Of a DNA stretch of 44,965 nt, positions 44,891 through 44,965 are shown piece by piece. The stretch is taken from NCBI GenBank assembly GCA_007135935.1, contig SLIA01000008.1, positions 1 through 44,965 of the forward strand, written 5' to 3'. Position numbers and translations under genes: made by a program. Origin of the DNA: Wenzhouxiangella sp. Its GTDB lineage: Bacteria; Pseudomonadota; Gammaproteobacteria; Xanthomonadales; Wenzhouxiangellaceae. Position 1 is the stretch's first letter. Each line of letters begins with the position of its first letter. The notes beneath the pieces were generated by a model that was not told the origin of the DNA, made no database searches, and worked only from the letters and a program-made list of their open reading frames with translations.

Positions 44891-44965
44891 AAGGCCGCCT
44901 TGCGCAAATGAGCGCTACGCGCAATCCATCGGGCTGCGAGCACCCATCGCGCCGCGGTTGATCAC

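Overview
The window is a chromosomal segment of a GC-rich Gram-negative bacterium, most likely a gammaproteobacterium. The dnaA-dnaN-recF-gyrB block sits back to back with rpmH-rnpA-yidC-mnmE. Other gammaproteobacterial markers are a separate two-subunit glycyl-tRNA synthetase (glyQ-glyS) followed by a GmhB-like gene, an outer-membrane porin, type IV pilus minor pilins, YidC with a large periplasmic domain, and hemL/thiE. A placement near Chromatiales/Xanthomonadales (for example Wenzhouxiangella-like lineages) is an inference from gene order and base composition, not proven here. No phage, insertion sequence, CRISPR array, tRNA or rRNA was seen.

Left part (1-9.7 kb). A CYTH-fold phosphatase and a phosphate-selective-type porin are followed by a small low-GC island. 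That island carries a secreted self-cleaving fibre protein with an S74 chaperone domain. It lies between a decayed fragment of the 3' end of an S9 peptidase gene and the intact S9 peptidase gene. Next come four leftward genes (DUF2796 His-rich protein, ABC ATPase, ABC permease, DUF3299 protein) and a divergent MerC-like membrane protein. A near-perfect Zur operator lies between the two directions, which marks the locus as a zinc-starvation system of the Zrg type.

Middle part (9.8-19.4 kb). A sodium:neurotransmitter-type symporter precedes a tightly packed leftward operon: class I glutamine amidotransferase, beta-CASP metallo-RNase, archaeal-type AMP/thymidine phosphorylase and a PRPP-synthetase-like enzyme. 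Together these could degrade RNA and recycle the resulting nucleotides through phosphorylated ribose. This is the strongest candidate here for an incompletely described pathway. Divergently, glyQ-glyS are followed by a GmhB-like HAD protein that has lost its catalytic residues.

Replication core (19.4-29.5 kb). gyrB, recF, dnaN and dnaA run leftward; rpmH, rnpA, yidC and mnmE run rightward. The dnaA-dnaN spacer holds two perfect, inverted DnaA boxes beside an AT-rich stretch and is the best oriC candidate. yidD is absent, because rnpA and yidC overlap.

Right part (29.5-45 kb). This holds a CBS-pair protein, a fructosamine kinase family protein, a glutathionyl-hydroquinone reductase and an EamA transporter divergent from a LysR regulator. 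A repeat-rich non-coding stretch follows, then tdk with a coupled secreted CxxC protein, rep helicase and a DUF192 lipoprotein. The segment ends with a minor pilin operon (FimT/GspH, PilV, PilW and an unusually large PilX-like protein), cpdA, rubredoxin, thiE and hemL. Several intergenic spaces carry degenerate short-word repeats arranged as arms of imperfect hairpins.
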